Shown in pieces: positions 63,252 to 64,000 of a stretch of DNA of 64,000 bases; position 1 is the first letter of the stretch; every line of letters begins with the position of its first letter. The stretch is from Faucicola osloensis_C (lineage in GTDB: Bacteria > Pseudomonadota > Gammaproteobacteria > Pseudomonadales > Moraxellaceae): assembly GCA_019353055.1 (NCBI GenBank), contig JABAHL010000002.1:186001-250000 (forward strand), in the 5' to 3' direction. The notes beneath the pieces are model-generated. The model saw nothing but the letters and a program-made list of their open reading frames with translations. It was not told where the DNA came from and did not search any database. A program made the translations under genes and the position numbers.

Positions 63252-64000
63252 TTAATAAACCAGCTCAATGTTAGCGGCTTGGACTTTGGTTGTTGGAAAA
63301 TCAATCCGCAATTTAATGGGTTTTATTTGATGCGGCATCAAATAATTGTTACCGGCTTCCAAATAATGGCTAGGGGTGAGTAGGGTTTGCGCAAGTATGG
63401 TGTTGCCGTTGCGTAGCGAAACCTTAACACTTGGGTAGATAATATTATTATCGGTGGTATTGGTCAGGGTAAATACCACGTCAGTCTGCCCCGCTTGTTT
63501 GGATGGATGAGCAAGCGCAAGCATCTGCACATCAATAAGCTCGGTATCAGCCAGAGGCAATTGACAGGTGGGTGTTTTATGGCAAATAGTTGATAGCAGG
63601 GCGGCGTTTGTTGTTGAAGTGATTAAGGTATTGATGTTAAAAATAATATATTGCGCGGCTAACAAAAAGATTAATAGTAAACTGCCTAATCCCCAAACGA
63701 TGCCCATATTAAAAATTTTTGCATTCAGCGATTGTTGCGAGGAAACTTGTTGCGACAAGCGCTCATCAATCTTTTTTTGATACGCTAATAAATCTGCTTG
63801 TTGCTCGCTACCCGTATCAATCGCAATTTGGTCAAAAATATCTGTGTTAAACACGGTATTCATGCCTCGCTTGGGTTTGGTATGGGTGGCGGATGCGTCG
63901 TCCATTGCTTCGTTGTCATCCGCTTGCGCCATTAAACTTATCAGCCAAGCATTTTCATCGCCTGAAGCGTCTTTATCTTGGGCGAGTTCTATCGCTTCAG
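63252..64000 (-). CDS. DUF3426 membrane protein (5' end outside window)
   Basis: The frame is open to the window edge: upstream of the first Met (63932) it reads EAIELAQDKDASGDENAWLI without a stop, so the gene begins outside. Visible parts are an acidic N-terminal region, one membrane segment (WGLGSLLLIFLLAAQYIIF) and a C-terminal DUF3426 domain (about 140 residues, with the TNTTDNNIIYPSVKVSL and GNNYLMPHQIKPIKLRI stretches). Proteins of this type usually start with a zinc ribbon (MJ0042). In Pseudomonas the gene lies near prmA, dusB, fis and purH, matching the order here except for dusB. Confidence 0.8.
   Translation of the reverse strand, partial: EAIELAQDKDASGDENAWLISLMAQADDNEAMDDASATHTKPKRGMNTVFNTDIFDQIAIDTGSEQQADLLAYQKKIDERLSQQVSSQQSLNAKIFNMGIVWGLGSLLLIFLLAAQYIIFNINTLITSTTNAALLSTICHKTPTCQLPLADTELIDVQMLALAHPSKQAGQTDVVFTLTNTTDNNIIYPSVKVSLRNGNTILAQTLLTPSHYLEAGNNYLMPHQIKPIKLRIDFPTTKVQAANIELVY

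Overview
The window reads as chromosomal DNA of a gammaproteobacterium of the family Moraxellaceae, most likely a Moraxella (osloensis-like) or close relative. This is inferred from moderate-to-low GC, gamma-type housekeeping proteins, and gene orders shared with Acinetobacter and Pseudomonas: trpG-trpD-trpC, fis-purH, glnE-ilvE, and a sugar-transferase cluster between ilvE and aspS. No prophage, transposase, CRISPR array, rRNA or tRNA gene was seen. One structural RNA is clear: the tmRNA gene ssrA, with tag ANDETYALAA.

Layout. 1-7.6 kb: end of a VWA/CoxE-like gene, an RlpA-like protein, rodA, an M15-type peptidase, and an M16 pair with one intact and one degenerate zinc site. 8-16.8 kb: ftsY, an AT-rich PD-(D/E)XK/DUF4268 gene, ogt, a Lon-family protease, glpK, and an endonuclease/exonuclease/phosphatase-fold protein. 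16.8-23.1 kb: a TetR regulator, a 46-residue entericidin-type lipoprotein, trmL, tusD-tusC-tusE, a family-4 glycosyltransferase, a PAP2 phosphatase and truC. 23.1-28.3 kb: a PuuP-like importer, an Smr protein and trpGDC. 28.5-34 kb: glnA behind a candidate sigma-54/NtrC control region, a DUF4124 protein, a phosphopantetheinyl transferase, a cold-shock gene with a long leader, an RhlB-like helicase and a second RlpA-like protein. 34.3-42 kb: ssrA, an unknown gene, yebC, an ABC1 kinase, ilvA, rpiA and phaB. 42.2-55.5 kb: glnE, ilvE, a two-armed sugar-transferase cluster, an LpxL-type acyltransferase and aspS. 55.7-64 kb: a SohB-like protease without its usual membrane anchor, a DUF1543 protein, a PIF1-like helicase with a C-terminal HTH, an Epd-like dehydrogenase, purH, fis and the end of a DUF3426 gene.

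How the genes work together. glnA and glnE form a nitrogen-control pair: GlnE would modify the Tyr398 seen in GlnA. The genes from 46.1 to 53.7 kb sit where Acinetobacter carries its lipooligosaccharide outer-core locus, and probably build the variable surface sugar; LpxL-type acylation of lipid A is encoded alongside. tusDCE supports tRNA 2-thiolation, next to trmL and near truC, both tRNA modifiers. No wholly new multi-gene system could be demonstrated. The most distinctive content is the outer-core-type locus with duplicated transferases and an unrecognised Rossmann-like protein, two orphan nuclease-like genes, and a recurring pattern of short tandem duplications (13-21 bp, 2-3 copies) in intergenic DNA and in one coding tail.
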